Below, piece by piece: positions 8,523-16,876 of a DNA stretch of 64,000 nucleotides. The stretch's first letter is position 1; every line of letters starts with the position of its first letter. Source of the stretch: DASXYG01 sp036502625. Its GTDB lineage: Bacteria > Actinomycetota > Actinomycetes > Streptosporangiales > Streptosporangiaceae. The notes beneath the pieces were generated by a model. It saw only the letters and a list, made by a program, of their open reading frames with translations. It was not told the DNA's origin and searched no databases. The DNA lies in NCBI GenBank assembly GCA_036502625.1, contig DASXYG010000080.1:1-64000 (forward strand), read 5' to 3'. A program made the translations under genes and the position numbers.

Positions 8523-9091
8523 CCGCCGACCGTACGGCCGGCCTGGCCGCCGAGCTGGCCGAGCGCGTCGGCGGCGCGGCGGAGGAGTCCTTCGGCCAGT
8601 GGGTGGTCGACGTCCCCGCCGAGCGGTGGGTCGAGGCGCTGACGTTCGCCCGCGACGAGGCCGGATGCGGGTTCTTCGACTGGCTGGCCGGCGTCGACGA
8701 GGGCGACGACTTCGGCGTGGTGGCGCACGTATGGTCCGTCGAGGCCCGCCGCCACCTGCTCGTCCGCACCCGCGTGCCGCGTGCGGCCCCCGCCGTGCCG
8801 ACCGCCACCGGCGTCTACCGCGGCGCGTCCTGGCACGAACGCGAGGCGCACGAGATGTTCGGCATCGACTTCCCCGGCCACCCCGGGCTCACGCCGCTGC
8901 TGCTGCCCGACGGCTTCGAGGGCCATCCGCTGCGCAAGGAGTTCGTGCTGGCCGCGCGGGTCGCGAAGCCGTGGCCGGGCGCGAAGGAGCCGGGCGAGTC
9001 CGGCCACGGCGGGCCGAGACGCCGCCGCATGACGCCCCCGGGCGTGCCGGACGACTGGGGTCCCAACGCCGCGCCGGCGGACGGGGACTGA
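8519..9091 (+). CDS. nuoC: NADH-quinone oxidoreductase subunit C (30 kDa)
   Basis: A 190-residue member of the 30-kDa complex I subunit family. The signature SWHEREAHEMFGIDFPGH is present, followed by LLLPDGFEGHPLRKEF. It begins in an ATGA overlap with nuoB and is followed after only 2 bases by nuoH. The large quinone-site subunit NuoD, normally next in the order, is missing between them, so this peripheral arm cannot be complete from this locus. Confidence 0.92.
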   Translation: MTADRTAGLAAELAERVGGAAEESFGQWVVDVPAERWVEALTFARDEAGCGFFDWLAGVDEGDDFGVVAHVWSVEARRHLLVRTRVPRAAPAVPTATGVYRGASWHEREAHEMFGIDFPGHPGLTPLLLPDGFEGHPLRKEFVLAARVAKPWPGAKEPGESGHGGPRRRRMTPPGVPDDWGPNAAPADGD

Positions 9092-9093
9092 CC

Positions 9094-10056
9094 ATGGCCG
9101 AAGCGCTGGGAATCGCCGTACGCCTCGTCGCGGTCCTCGCCGGGTTCCTGGTGCTCCCCCTCGTCGTCGGCCAGACCGAGCACAAGGTCATGGCGCACAT
9201 GCAGGGCCGCCTCGGCCCGATGTACGCCGGCGGGTTCCACGGCTGGGCGCAGCTCGTCGCCGACGGCGTGAAGTTCGCCCAGAAGGAGGACGTCGTCCCC
9301 GCCGCGGCCGACCGCCGGGTGTTCACGCTGGCGCCCGCGGTCGCGCTGGTCCCGTACCTCATGGTGCTGCTGGTCGTCCCGGTGGGCCCCGGCGACCTCG
9401 TCGGGCGCGACCTCGACCTCGGCCTGTTCTACGCCCTGGCCGTGCTGGGCGTCGGCGTGCTGGGCGCCGTCATGGCGGGCTGGTCGAGCGCGAACAAGTA
9501 CGCCCTGCTCGGCGGCATGCGGATGGCCGCGCAGTTGATGGCGTACGAACTGCCGCTGGTCTTCGCGGCCGCGTCGGCCGCCATGGCGGCGGGCACGCTG
9601 TCGCTGACCGGCATCGTCGAGGCGTGGCACTGGTGGTGGCTGCCGTGGCAGGCGATCGGCACCGTGGTGTTCTTCGTCGCCGGCCTGGTCGAGCTGCGCC
9701 GCCCCCCGTTCGACATGCCGGTGGCCGACTCCGAGATCATCTTCGGGCCGTACACGGAGTACACCGGGCTGCGGTTCGCGCTGTTCATCCTGTCCGAGTA
9801 CGCCGGCATCGTGGTGCTGTCGGCGCTGACCGCGGTGCTGTTCCTCGGCGGCTGGCGCGGCCCGTTCCTGAACGCCGAGCTCGGCTGGCTGTGGCTGCTC
9901 GTCAAGATCTTCGTCCTCGCGTTCCTGGTGATCTGGGCGCGGGTCAGCTACCCGCGGCTGCGCGAGGACCAACTGCAATCGCTGGCGTGGAAGGGCCTGG
10001 TGCCGCTCGCGCCGGCGCAGCTCGCCCTCACCGGCGTCGTCGAGGTGGCCCGATGA
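9094..10056 (+). CDS. nuoH: NADH-quinone oxidoreductase subunit H
   Basis: A 320-residue membrane subunit that forms the quinone chamber of complex I. About eight hydrophobic helices are visible. Family motifs include EHKVMAHMQGRLGP near the N-terminus and ELRRPPFDMPVADSEI with the following PYTEYTG. Length is in the normal range. It lies 2 bases after nuoC and 13 bases before nuoI, within the shortened nuo cluster. The gene looks intact. Confidence 0.93.
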   Translation: MAEALGIAVRLVAVLAGFLVLPLVVGQTEHKVMAHMQGRLGPMYAGGFHGWAQLVADGVKFAQKEDVVPAAADRRVFTLAPAVALVPYLMVLLVVPVGPGDLVGRDLDLGLFYALAVLGVGVLGAVMAGWSSANKYALLGGMRMAAQLMAYELPLVFAAASAAMAAGTLSLTGIVEAWHWWWLPWQAIGTVVFFVAGLVELRRPPFDMPVADSEIIFGPYTEYTGLRFALFILSEYAGIVVLSALTAVLFLGGWRGPFLNAELGWLWLLVKIFVLAFLVIWARVSYPRLREDQLQSLAWKGLVPLAPAQLALTGVVEVAR

Positions 10057-10069
10057 GGAGGGTGCTCCC

Positions 10070-10705
10070 GTGACCCAGGTTCCCGGTTCCGGTCTCGCGA
10101 AGGGCCTGGCGGTCACCCTCCGTACGATGACGCGCCGGTCGGTGACCCGGCAGTACCCCGAGGTGCAGCCCGACCTTCCGCCGCGCAGCCGCGGCGTGAT
10201 CGCGCTGCTCGAGGAGAACTGCACGTCCTGCATGCTCTGCGCCCGCGAGTGCCCCGACTGGTGCATCTACATCGATTCGCACAAGGAGACGCTGCCCGCC
10301 CCGGAAGGCGGCCGCGAGCGGTCGCGGAACGTGCTCGACCGCTTCGCCATCGACTTCGCCCTCTGCATGTACTGCGGGATCTGCATCGAGGCGTGCCCGT
10401 TCGACGCGCTGTTCTGGTCGCCGGAGTTCGAGTACGCCGAGCCCGACATCCGCGACCTGCTGCACGAGAAGGACCGCCTCCGCGAATGGATGTGGACCGT
10501 ACCCCCGCCGCCGGCCGCCGATCCCGCCGCGCCGCCCGCGAAGGAGGTCGCCGCGGCGGAGAAGGCCGCCGAACGGCCCGAGCCTGACGCGTCCGCCGAG
10601 CGGCCCGCCCGCCGCGCCACCACCGGCCGGTCCGCCGTACGCAACATCCGCCCGCCCGGCGCCCCGAAGCCCCCCGAGCCGACCGGGGAGGACGACACGT
10701 CGTGA
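10070..10705 (+). CDS. nuoI: NADH-quinone oxidoreductase subunit I, two [4Fe-4S] ferredoxin-like
   Basis: A 211-residue protein with two complete [4Fe-4S] motifs, CTSCMLCARECPDWC and CMYCGICIEACPFDAL, which carry clusters N6a and N6b in complex I. The C-terminal 65 residues form a Pro/Ala/Glu-rich extension of low complexity. The GTG start has GAGGAGGG about 7 nt upstream. It overlaps the nuoJ remnant as GTGA. Confidence 0.93.
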   Translation: MTQVPGSGLAKGLAVTLRTMTRRSVTRQYPEVQPDLPPRSRGVIALLEENCTSCMLCARECPDWCIYIDSHKETLPAPEGGRERSRNVLDRFAIDFALCMYCGICIEACPFDALFWSPEFEYAEPDIRDLLHEKDRLREWMWTVPPPPAADPAAPPAKEVAAAEKAAERPEPDASAERPARRATTGRSAVRNIRPPGAPKPPEPTGEDDTS

Positions 10706-11060
10706 TCGCCGCGGGCGCCCTCATCACCGCGCCGAACGCGCAGGAGATCGTGTTCTGCCTGCTCGGCGCGGTGATGATCGCGGCCGCGGTGCTCGTGGTG
10801 ACCCCGCGTCAGCTCGTCCACGCCGCGCTGTGGCTCGTCGCCTGCTTCGGCGCCTCCGCCGACCTCGACTCGGGCAACCGCGCCGCCGCCGTCGTGGTCG
10901 CGCTGGCCACGGCCGCCGTGCTGGTCACGGTCGTGGTCCGCGGCTTCCGCGGCTGGGTGCTTTCTACCCGTTCGTGTTCGCCGCGGTCCTGTTCGCCGTC
11001 GGGGTCTACGGCGCGCCCGGGGTGGTGATGCGCCTGCCGATGGCCGCCCTCGGCGGCTGA
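10702..11060 (+). pseudogene. nuoJ: Remnant of nuoJ with probable nuoK/nuoL pieces
   Basis: The first frame starts like NuoJ (TPRQLVHAALWLVACFGA) and then jumps to a later NuoJ-like stretch (LDSGNRAAAVVVALATAAV). The two helices normally between them are absent. Near 10960 the frame breaks: the continuing frame becomes Ser/Arg-rich and stops at 11028, while a shifted frame reads FYPFVFAAVLFAVGVYG, which resembles the start of NuoK, then VVMRLPMAALGG, which resembles an internal NuoL segment, ending at 11060. No nuoK, L, M or N gene follows. The assignments to K and L rest on memory of family sequences and are tentative. Confidence 0.7.
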
Positions 11061-11176
11061 CGCGCCCGCCGCCCCGGCGAACGGATGACCTGCGGTTGAC
11101 CCCCGCTTCAGGGAACGCGATTCGGTACCACGCTCGTTGTACTCGTGAATCCCACCCAGCCGGAGGCAAGAGGCGC

Positions 11177-12031
11177 GTGCACCACAATGGCCTGAGGACC
11201 ACGGTCCTCCTCGTCGGCCTTTCGGCGCTGATCGTGGCGGCGGGCGGCGCGATCGGCGGCGGAAGCGGCCTGCGTATCGCGTTCGTGCTGGCGCTCGCGT
11301 TCAACGCGGTCGCGTACTTCCTCAGCGACCGCATCGCGCTCGGTGCCATGCGCGCCCGCCCCGTCAGCGAGGTCACCAACCCGGGCCTCTACCGCATCGT
11401 CCGCGAGCTCTCCACCACCGCGCGCCGCCCCATGCCCCGGCTGTACGTCTCGCCCACCATGCAGCCGAACGCCTTCGCCACCGGCCGCAACCCGCGCCGC
11501 GCCGCCGTCTGCTGCACGTACGGCCTGCTCGACATCCTCGACGAAGGGGAACTGCGCGGTGTCCTCGCCCACGAGCTGTCGCACGTCCACAACCGCGACA
11601 TCCTGATCTCCTCGATCGCCGGCGCGCTGGCCACCGGCATCACGTACCTCTCGCACCTCGCGTGGCTGCTGCCGATCGGCTCCGATGACGACGACGAACA
11701 GGGCTTCGTCGGCGCCCTGCTGTTCACGCTGCTCGGCCCGGTCGCCGCGATGGTCATCCAGATGGCGATCAGCCGGTCCCGCGAATACCAGGCCGACGCC
11801 TCGGGCGCCCGGCTGACCGGCGACCCGCTGGCCCTGGCCCGCGCCCTCCGCAAGATCGACATGGGCACCCACGCGCTGCCCCTGGCCCCGGAAGGCCAGG
11901 TCGTCACGGCCAGCCACCTGATGATCGCGAACCCGTTCCGCGGCCACGGCTTCGTCCGCCTCTTCTCCACCCACCCCCCGACGGCCGAACGCGTCCGCCG
12001 CCTGGAGGCCATGGCGGGCTACCGCCGCTGA
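11177..12031 (+). CDS. htpX: HtpX-like membrane zinc metalloprotease (M48)
   Basis: A 284-residue protein with two N-terminal hydrophobic segments and the protease signature AHELSHVHNRD, whose two His bind zinc and whose Glu is catalytic. The third ligand is the Glu in SREYQADASG. Another membrane segment pair lies between them. HtpX proteases degrade damaged membrane proteins under envelope or heat stress. I chose GTG at 11177 because GGAGG lies about 11 nt upstream. An in-frame start at 11096 would add 27 residues that do not look like the family. It converges on yajQ across a palindrome. Confidence 0.9.
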   Translation: MHHNGLRTTVLLVGLSALIVAAGGAIGGGSGLRIAFVLALAFNAVAYFLSDRIALGAMRARPVSEVTNPGLYRIVRELSTTARRPMPRLYVSPTMQPNAFATGRNPRRAAVCCTYGLLDILDEGELRGVLAHELSHVHNRDILISSIAGALATGITYLSHLAWLLPIGSDDDDEQGFVGALLFTLLGPVAAMVIQMAISRSREYQADASGARLTGDPLALARALRKIDMGTHALPLAPEGQVVTASHLMIANPFRGHGFVRLFSTHPPTAERVRRLEAMAGYRR

Positions 12032-12057
12032 CGCCGCGCGGGCGCGGGGGTCAGCGG
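12025..12057. terminator. Palindrome spanning the stop codons of htpX and yajQ
   Basis: CCGCTGAC at 12025-12032 is the exact inverse complement of GTCAGCGG at 12050-12057. The arms contain the stop codons of the two convergent genes, so one hairpin could end transcription in both directions. There is no T-tract, so this is a weak call. Confidence 0.45.
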
Positions 12058-12542
12058 TAGTTCACGAACTGCAGCGCCACCTCGAGGTCCTGCCCCTTGA
12101 GCAGGCTCATCACGGCCTGCAGGTCGTCCTTCTTCTTGGAGCTGACCCGCAGTTCGTCGCCCTGGATCTGCGCCTTGACGCCCTTCGGCCCCTCGTCGCG
12201 GATCAGCTTGGAGATCTTCTTCGCGTTGTCGGCGTCGATGCCCTCCTTGAGGGCGACCGCCATCCGGTACGCCTTCCCGGACGCCTTGGCCTCACCGGCA
12301 TCCAGCACCTTCAGCGAGACCCCCCGCTTGACCAGCTTCTCCTTGAACGCGTCGAGCACCGCGGCGCAGCGTTCCTCGCTGTTCGCCCCGATCTCGATGC
12401 CGTCCCCGGACCACGCGACGGACGCCCCCACCCCCCGGAAGTCGTAACGGTGAGCGATCTCCTTGGCGGCCTGGTTCAGGGCGTTGTCGATCTCCTGACG
12501 ATCAAGCTTGGAGACGACGTCAAATGAGCTCTCGGCGGGCAC
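12051..12542 (-). CDS. yajQ: YajQ family nucleotide-binding protein (DUF520)
   Basis: With the GTG start at 12542 the protein has 163 residues, the usual length of the family, and begins VPAESSFDVVSKLDRQEIDN, matching the typical YajQ start. An upstream GTG at 12581 would add 13 atypical residues. Conserved stretches include KEIAHRYDFRG and KKISKLIRDEGPKGVKAQIQGD. YajQ proteins bind RNA or nucleotides, and in some bacteria cyclic di-GMP; the role in actinobacteria is not settled. It is transcribed towards htpX. Confidence 0.92.
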   Translation of the reverse strand: MPAESSFDVVSKLDRQEIDNALNQAAKEIAHRYDFRGVGASVAWSGDGIEIGANSEERCAAVLDAFKEKLVKRGVSLKVLDAGEAKASGKAYRMAVALKEGIDADNAKKISKLIRDEGPKGVKAQIQGDELRVSSKKKDDLQAVMSLLKGQDLEVALQFVNYR

Positions 12543-12689
12543 GTTGAACTTCCCGATCAGTAGACGAGTGTGATCCCCCACAGGCTAATGCCCGCCCCCC
12601 TGAGCCCGCCTCCCCAAGATCCCCAGCCGTGTTCGTAGCGGTCCACCCCGTCCGCTATCCTCATACAAGCCGCAGCACGCTGCGACCCC

Positions 12690-12774
12690 GGCAGGTTGCC
12701 CGAGTGGCCAAAGGGAGCGGTCTGTAAAACCGTCGGCTCAGCCTACCCAGGTTCGAACCCTGGACCTGCCACCA
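12690..12774 (+). tRNA. tRNA-Tyr (anticodon GTA)
   Basis: The acceptor stem pairs GGCAGGT (12690-12696) with ACCTGCC (12764-12770). The T arm is CCAGG-TTCGAAC-CCTGG. The anticodon GTA is at 12724-12726 in the loop CTGTAAA. The long variable arm makes it a class II tRNA. The CCA tail is encoded (12772-12774). Confidence 0.95.
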
Positions 12775-12777
12775 CCG

Positions 12778-12816
12778 AAAAAACGCCCTGACCAGCAGTT
12801 ATGCAGGTCGGGGCGT
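12778..12816. terminator. Bidirectional hairpin terminator after tRNA-Tyr
   Basis: ACGCCCTGACC (12783-12793) pairs with GGTCGGGGCGT (12806-12816), with one T-G pair, across a 12-base loop. An A-tract at 12778-12783 becomes a T-tract when read leftwards, so this is a good intrinsic terminator for the leftward operon ending at 12895. It may also stop tRNA transcription rightwards, where the T-run is weaker. Confidence 0.7.
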
Positions 12817-12894
12817 TCTGGTTTCCCGCCGCGGCAGGCCTTCGATGTCCTGAGATCCGGCGCGGACGTCGTGTCCGGGCCGGATCTGCGCGGG

Positions 12895-13848
12895 TCAGGT
12901 GGAGTGGGTCGCTACGAACTCGGCGAGCTCGTCCAGGTTGCGGGCCTCGCAGGTGCGGTGGCCTTGCTCGATGTCGTGGATCAGGGCGACGACCTTGTCG
13001 AAGATGGGGCCCTGGATGTCCTTGTGGACCTCGTCGACCTCGGTCTTGCGGCGGCGCACCATGAGGTCCCGGTAGATGCCGCTGTGGCTCTTGGCGCTCT
13101 TGCGGTTGAACTCGGCGAGGCGGTCGAGCGAGCCCTCGAGGTCGTCGGGGACGAAGCCGTCGAAGCCCTCGACCGGTACCGGTGCCTGGGCGAGCGTCTC
13201 CTGGGCGATGGCGATCATCACGGGCCGGTAGGCCGGGCGGACGAGGGTCTCGGCGATCGACAGGTCGGAGACGGCGCCGGCCCAGAGCATGGCGCCGTAC
13301 GCCTCCTTCCCCCACAGGTAGCCGAGCACGTTGCCGGTCGCCTCGGCGTACGGCAGGGCGTCGGCGAGCTCGCGTACGCGCGGCGTGATCGCGCCGCCGG
13401 CCGGCTCGCCGACCCGGAACGTCCCGATGTTGCCCTGCATGACCCGCCCCGGGGCCATGAGGTCGGCGCCGAAGTTGACGAAGCTCGACACGACCCGGTC
13501 CGGGCCGACCACGTCCGAGAGGGTGCCGGCGGTGAGGCCGTTCTGGACGGTGAGGACATAGCCGTCCGGGGCCAGCCGGCCGCGTAGCAGCTCCGCCGCC
13601 GACGCCGTGTGGACGCTCTTCACCGCGACGATGGCGCGCTCGATGGTGTCCGGCAGCTCGTCCGGGGTGATCGCGGGGACGTCCACGGTGAACTCGTCGA
13701 CCGGCCCCTCGATGCGCAGGCCCTTCTCCCGGATCGCGGCCACATGGGCGGCGTCGGCGTCGCAGAGGGTGATGTCGTGCCCGGCGCGGAACATGTGCGC
13801 GCCGATGGTGCCGCCGATCGCGCCGGCTCCGATGATGGTGAGCTTCAT
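12895..13848 (-). CDS. Ketopantoate reductase family protein (ApbA/PanE)
   Basis: A 317-residue NADP-dependent reductase of the 2-dehydropantoate 2-reductase family. The Rossmann motif GAGAIGGTIGAH starts at residue 7 and the second domain carries the catalytic Lys in LWGKEAYGAML. It is the last gene of a leftward operon (M55, isoaspartyl peptidase, RpiR, this gene), 16 bases after the regulator. The setting is catabolic rather than pantothenate synthesis, so it may reduce another 2-oxo acid. It is clearly paralogous to the reductase half of the fusion at 25840-27987 (shared SAKSHSGIYRDLMVRRR and AGAVSDLSIA). Confidence 0.87.
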   Translation of the reverse strand: MKLTIIGAGAIGGTIGAHMFRAGHDITLCDADAAHVAAIREKGLRIEGPVDEFTVDVPAITPDELPDTIERAIVAVKSVHTASAAELLRGRLAPDGYVLTVQNGLTAGTLSDVVGPDRVVSSFVNFGADLMAPGRVMQGNIGTFRVGEPAGGAITPRVRELADALPYAEATGNVLGYLWGKEAYGAMLWAGAVSDLSIAETLVRPAYRPVMIAIAQETLAQAPVPVEGFDGFVPDDLEGSLDRLAEFNRKSAKSHSGIYRDLMVRRRKTEVDEVHKDIQGPIFDKVVALIHDIEQGHRTCEARNLDELAEFVATHST

Positions 13849-13864
13849 TGCGACTCCTCAGCGG

Positions 13865-14767
13865 TTACGCGGATGGCTTCTCGGTCACCGCCGCGACCGG
13901 CGCGCCGGCCCCGGGGTTCTGCGGGTCGTAGGCCCGCGCGACGTGCACCGACTTCTCCCACTCCTTCATCCGCTCGATACCGCGGTCGCCGGTGGCGAGC
14001 AGTACGGCCTTCACGAACGCCTCGAGCAGCACGATCAGGCCCGCGTCGGAGTCGAACGGAATGCCGTCGACCATGACGGGCAGGACGATGTCCGCGCTGC
14101 TCGTCGCCGGCGACAACCCCTGGTCGGTGATGACGATCACGGTGGCACCCCGGGCCTTCGCGAACTGCGCGGCGTTCGTGGCGGCCATTTCGTAGCGGCG
14201 GAAATCGAGCAGGATCGCCACCGAGCCCTTACCGAGGCCGAGGTATTTGCCGATGTCGTGGCCGAGCGGCTCGGCGACGAAATCGACATTGGGCATGACC
14301 TGATCGAGCTGGTCGGCCACGAGCATCGCGAGGTGCCGGGTGAAATAGCCGCCGGAGATCACCACGTGTTTCGGACGGTCGGCGAGCGCATTGACGGCAC
14401 GGTCGAACTCACTGGGGGGCACCTGGGTCTCCAGGGTCTTCACGAGGGCGATCCGCTCGCGTATCGCCTGGCCGAGCACCGACTCCTCGTCGTGCGGCCC
14501 CCTGCCCTGCTCCGTGCGGTTGACCGGGCTGTTCATGTAATGGCTGATCTCGACGCGCAGCCGCGCCTGGAAATCCGGGTAGCTGCCGATGCCGATGCGC
14601 GCGAGCAGGCGCAGCACGCTGGGCGTACTCGTCCCCGCGGCCTTGGCCAGGCGGGCGGCGCTGTCGAGTCCGGCGCTGGGATAGTCGGACAGCAGGGTGC
14701 GCGCCACCTTCTTCTCCGCGGGACTCAGTTCGTTCATTCGGGCGAAAATCTCGTCTTGGATCGACAT
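13865..14767 (-). CDS. RpiR/MurR family transcription regulator (HTH plus SIS)
   Basis: A 300-residue regulator. Residues 1-80 form the RpiR-type helix-turn-helix (LSPAEKKVARTLL, AAGTSTPSVLRLLARIG). Residues 125-260 form an SIS sugar- or phosphate-binding domain (KHVVISGGYFTRHLAM, ATVIVITDQGLSPA). It lies inside the leftward operon and probably controls it and the divergent transporter operon through the 16585-16876 region. RpiR proteins usually sense phosphorylated sugars or amino sugars, which would suit a cell-wall-derived substrate. Confidence 0.88.
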   Translation of the reverse strand: MSIQDEIFARMNELSPAEKKVARTLLSDYPSAGLDSAARLAKAAGTSTPSVLRLLARIGIGSYPDFQARLRVEISHYMNSPVNRTEQGRGPHDEESVLGQAIRERIALVKTLETQVPPSEFDRAVNALADRPKHVVISGGYFTRHLAMLVADQLDQVMPNVDFVAEPLGHDIGKYLGLGKGSVAILLDFRRYEMAATNAAQFAKARGATVIVITDQGLSPATSSADIVLPVMVDGIPFDSDAGLIVLLEAFVKAVLLATGDRGIERMKEWEKSVHVARAYDPQNPGAGAPVAAVTEKPSA

Positions 14768-14800
14768 CGTGTTTTTCTCTGTGGAGTGATCGGCGGAGCG

Positions 14801-15754
14801 TCACATGAGAGTAACGAGGCCATCGTGGTCCTCGAAGGCGGCGAACATCGTCGGGGAATTGTGCGCCACGACGACGCGCCCGTCGGGTGCGACCGACACC
14901 AGTCCTCCGCTGGCGTTCTTCGCCGTCAACGCGTCGTCGATCGTCGTGGTCACCGCCTCGGGCAGCGGCAGGCCGAGGTAGCGCATCCGCGCCGCGATGT
15001 CGTACGACACGACGCCGCGAATGAACGCCTCACCGTCTCCGGTGCACGAGATCGCGACGAGCCCGCCGCGTGCGTACGTGCCGGCGCCGATGATCGGCGA
15101 GTCGCCGACCCGGCCGGGGGTCTGGCCCGCCATCCCGCCCGTTGACGTCGCCGCCGCGACGCGACCGTCCGCGTCCCGGGCCACGGCCCCAACGGTCCCG
15201 TGCCGCGGCGCCGTGGCCCGCCCGTTCTGGATGCGGGCGAGCTGGCGTTGCCGGGCCTCGGTGATGAAGTACGACTGCGGGGCGGCCGGGTGGCCCCACT
15301 CGGTGACGAGCTCCTCGCTCGGGGAGACGAGCAGCACGTGCCGGCCGCGCTCCATCACGCCGCGGGCGAGCAGCACCGGGTTCTTCGCGTGCCGCGACGC
15401 CGCGACGGCCCCGGCCGTGCCCGCGCCGTCCATGACCGCGGCGTCGAGCTCGACCGTCGCGTCGCTGCGCAGCGCGGCGCCCCTGCCGGCGTTGAAGAGC
15501 CGGTCGTTCTCCAGCTCGACGACCGTGGCGCAGACCGCGTCGAGCGCGGACCCGCCGGCCGCGAGCACGCCGTGCCCCGCTTCGTACGCCCGGGTCAGGC
15601 CGGCCTCGAACGCCGCCTTGTCCTCTCGCGACAGCTCGTAGATCCGCCCGCCCGCGCCGCCGTGCAGGGCAAGCGCGAAGTCACGCCGCGGCGCGACGTC
15701 CCAGATACGGGTCCGCAGCGGAGGGGCGACGGCCTCCTCGTTGCGCTCGTTCAC
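14801..15754 (-). CDS. Isoaspartyl peptidase / L-asparaginase (Ntn hydrolase)
   Basis: A 317-residue plant-type asparaginase. These enzymes self-cleave before a Thr, seen here in PRHGTVGAVARD, and then hydrolyse beta-aspartyl dipeptides or asparagine. The N-terminal FALALHGGAGG and the substrate-site region STGGMAGQTPGRVGDSPI with GAGTYA are conserved. The GTG start overlaps the stop of the M55 gene as GTGA. The protein is cytoplasmic, with no signal peptide. In this operon it would open isoaspartyl bonds of imported peptides. Confidence 0.9.
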   Translation of the reverse strand: MNERNEEAVAPPLRTRIWDVAPRRDFALALHGGAGGRIYELSREDKAAFEAGLTRAYEAGHGVLAAGGSALDAVCATVVELENDRLFNAGRGAALRSDATVELDAAVMDGAGTAGAVAASRHAKNPVLLARGVMERGRHVLLVSPSEELVTEWGHPAAPQSYFITEARQRQLARIQNGRATAPRHGTVGAVARDADGRVAAATSTGGMAGQTPGRVGDSPIIGAGTYARGGLVAISCTGDGEAFIRGVVSYDIAARMRYLGLPLPEAVTTTIDDALTAKNASGGLVSVAPDGRVVVAHNSPTMFAAFEDHDGLVTLM

Positions 15755-16584
15755 CGGCCACCCGCCTGCCGGGTGATGTACGTGGCCGCGACGAACGAGG
15801 TGAAGACGCCAAGGAGGTCCTCGCCCTCGATCCGTACGCCGCGTTCGGCCGTCCGCGTCGCGCCCCGGACCCAGGTGGCGACCTCGGCCATGTCGGCCGT
15901 CTGGAGCTCGAGGTCCAACGCGGCCGGTCGTGCGATGCCGGGCAACGGCACCTCGCCGGCCGCGACCCGTTCCACCGCCGCCTGGGCGCCCGCGGCGATC
16001 CGGCGGCACGCCTCGGCGGGATGGAGGTTCAGCGCGCTCGCCCGGGTGATCGACTCCTTCGTCACGACCGAGACGGCCCCGGACGCGAACGGCTCCGTCT
16101 CCTCCCAGGTGACCCGGTCTCCGGAGACGAACGCGATGGGCACGCCGTAGTGCTCGGCGACGAGCGCGTTGATGCCGCTCTCGCCGACCTCACGGTCGTT
16201 GAGCCGCGCCGCGGAGAAGACCTCGGGGTTGTACGTGTGGGACAGCGTCGACGGGCGGCCGGAGATCGAGCCGTGATAGCCGACGAAGAAGACGGCGTCG
16301 AAACCGTCGTCGAGCCCCTGCATCATGTACAGCGGCTTGTGCCGGCCCGAGAGGTACTTCGCGCCACCGGCGTTCTTGCGGGGATCGAGGTTCGCCATCC
16401 GTCCGTGGGAGTCATTGAGGACGATCTCGGTCGCCCCGCCGGCGACGGCGCCCGTGATGGCCGCGTTGACCTCGTCTTGCAGCAGCTCGCATCCGAGGCC
16501 GTACGCCGTACCCCCCGGCCGGCACTGCTCCCAGTCGACGATCCCGGCGACACCTTCCATGTCCAGGGAAATCCAGACCTTCAA
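15751..16584 (-). CDS. M55 family D-aminopeptidase-like protein (DppA type)
   Basis: A 277-residue protein of the DppA family, which forms ring-shaped zinc D-aminopeptidases. Zinc ligands fit the DppA pattern: Asp8 and Glu10 in SLDMEG, His60 in LNDSHG, His104 in FVGYHG, and a Glu near 132-135. It starts with TTG behind GAGGAG and leads the leftward operon. As in Bacillus, it sits beside an oligopeptide transporter, consistent with use of D-amino-acid peptides such as cell-wall fragments. Confidence 0.88.
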   Translation of the reverse strand: MKVWISLDMEGVAGIVDWEQCRPGGTAYGLGCELLQDEVNAAITGAVAGGATEIVLNDSHGRMANLDPRKNAGGAKYLSGRHKPLYMMQGLDDGFDAVFFVGYHGSISGRPSTLSHTYNPEVFSAARLNDREVGESGINALVAEHYGVPIAFVSGDRVTWEETEPFASGAVSVVTKESITRASALNLHPAEACRRIAAGAQAAVERVAAGEVPLPGIARPAALDLELQTADMAEVATWVRGATRTAERGVRIEGEDLLGVFTSFVAATYITRQAGGR

Positions 16585-16876
16585 CGTGCCCTACTCCTCG
16601 GGTGCTCGGGCCGGACTCCGCCGCCAGGGGCCGACCCCTGGCCCTCCGGCCGATCGGCGGTTAAGATCACCGCAATCTTGTTCAACGTAACAGGACCGAA
16701 ACTATTAGCACATACTGTAACGATCATAACGGCCGATCGGGGTCGGCAGGCCAGCCGTAGGACCGTCACGGCAGGAGCGGAACAGTGACACGACCGATCG
16801 AGCGGACCGCGCATCGTGCGTGGTCAGGCGGGGCGATTCAGCCACGACGCGCACCGGCGAACAGCGCGGGCCCGGC
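16585..16876. promoter_or_regulatory. Divergent control region between the M55 operon and the first Dpp operon
   Basis: The region contains an unusually AT-rich patch at 16670-16732. Two copies of the 8-bp palindrome CCGATCGG lie at 16650-16657 and 16733-16740, and an inverted repeat TGTT-N6-AACA lies at 16679-16692. These are candidate operators for the RpiR regulator encoded in the leftward operon. No protein-coding gene is apparent. Confidence 0.45.

Noticed and set aside
12690..12900. Genomic island inserted at tRNA-Tyr
   Set aside because: The accessory region starts just after the tRNA, but I see no integrase gene and no second copy of the tRNA 3' end in the window.
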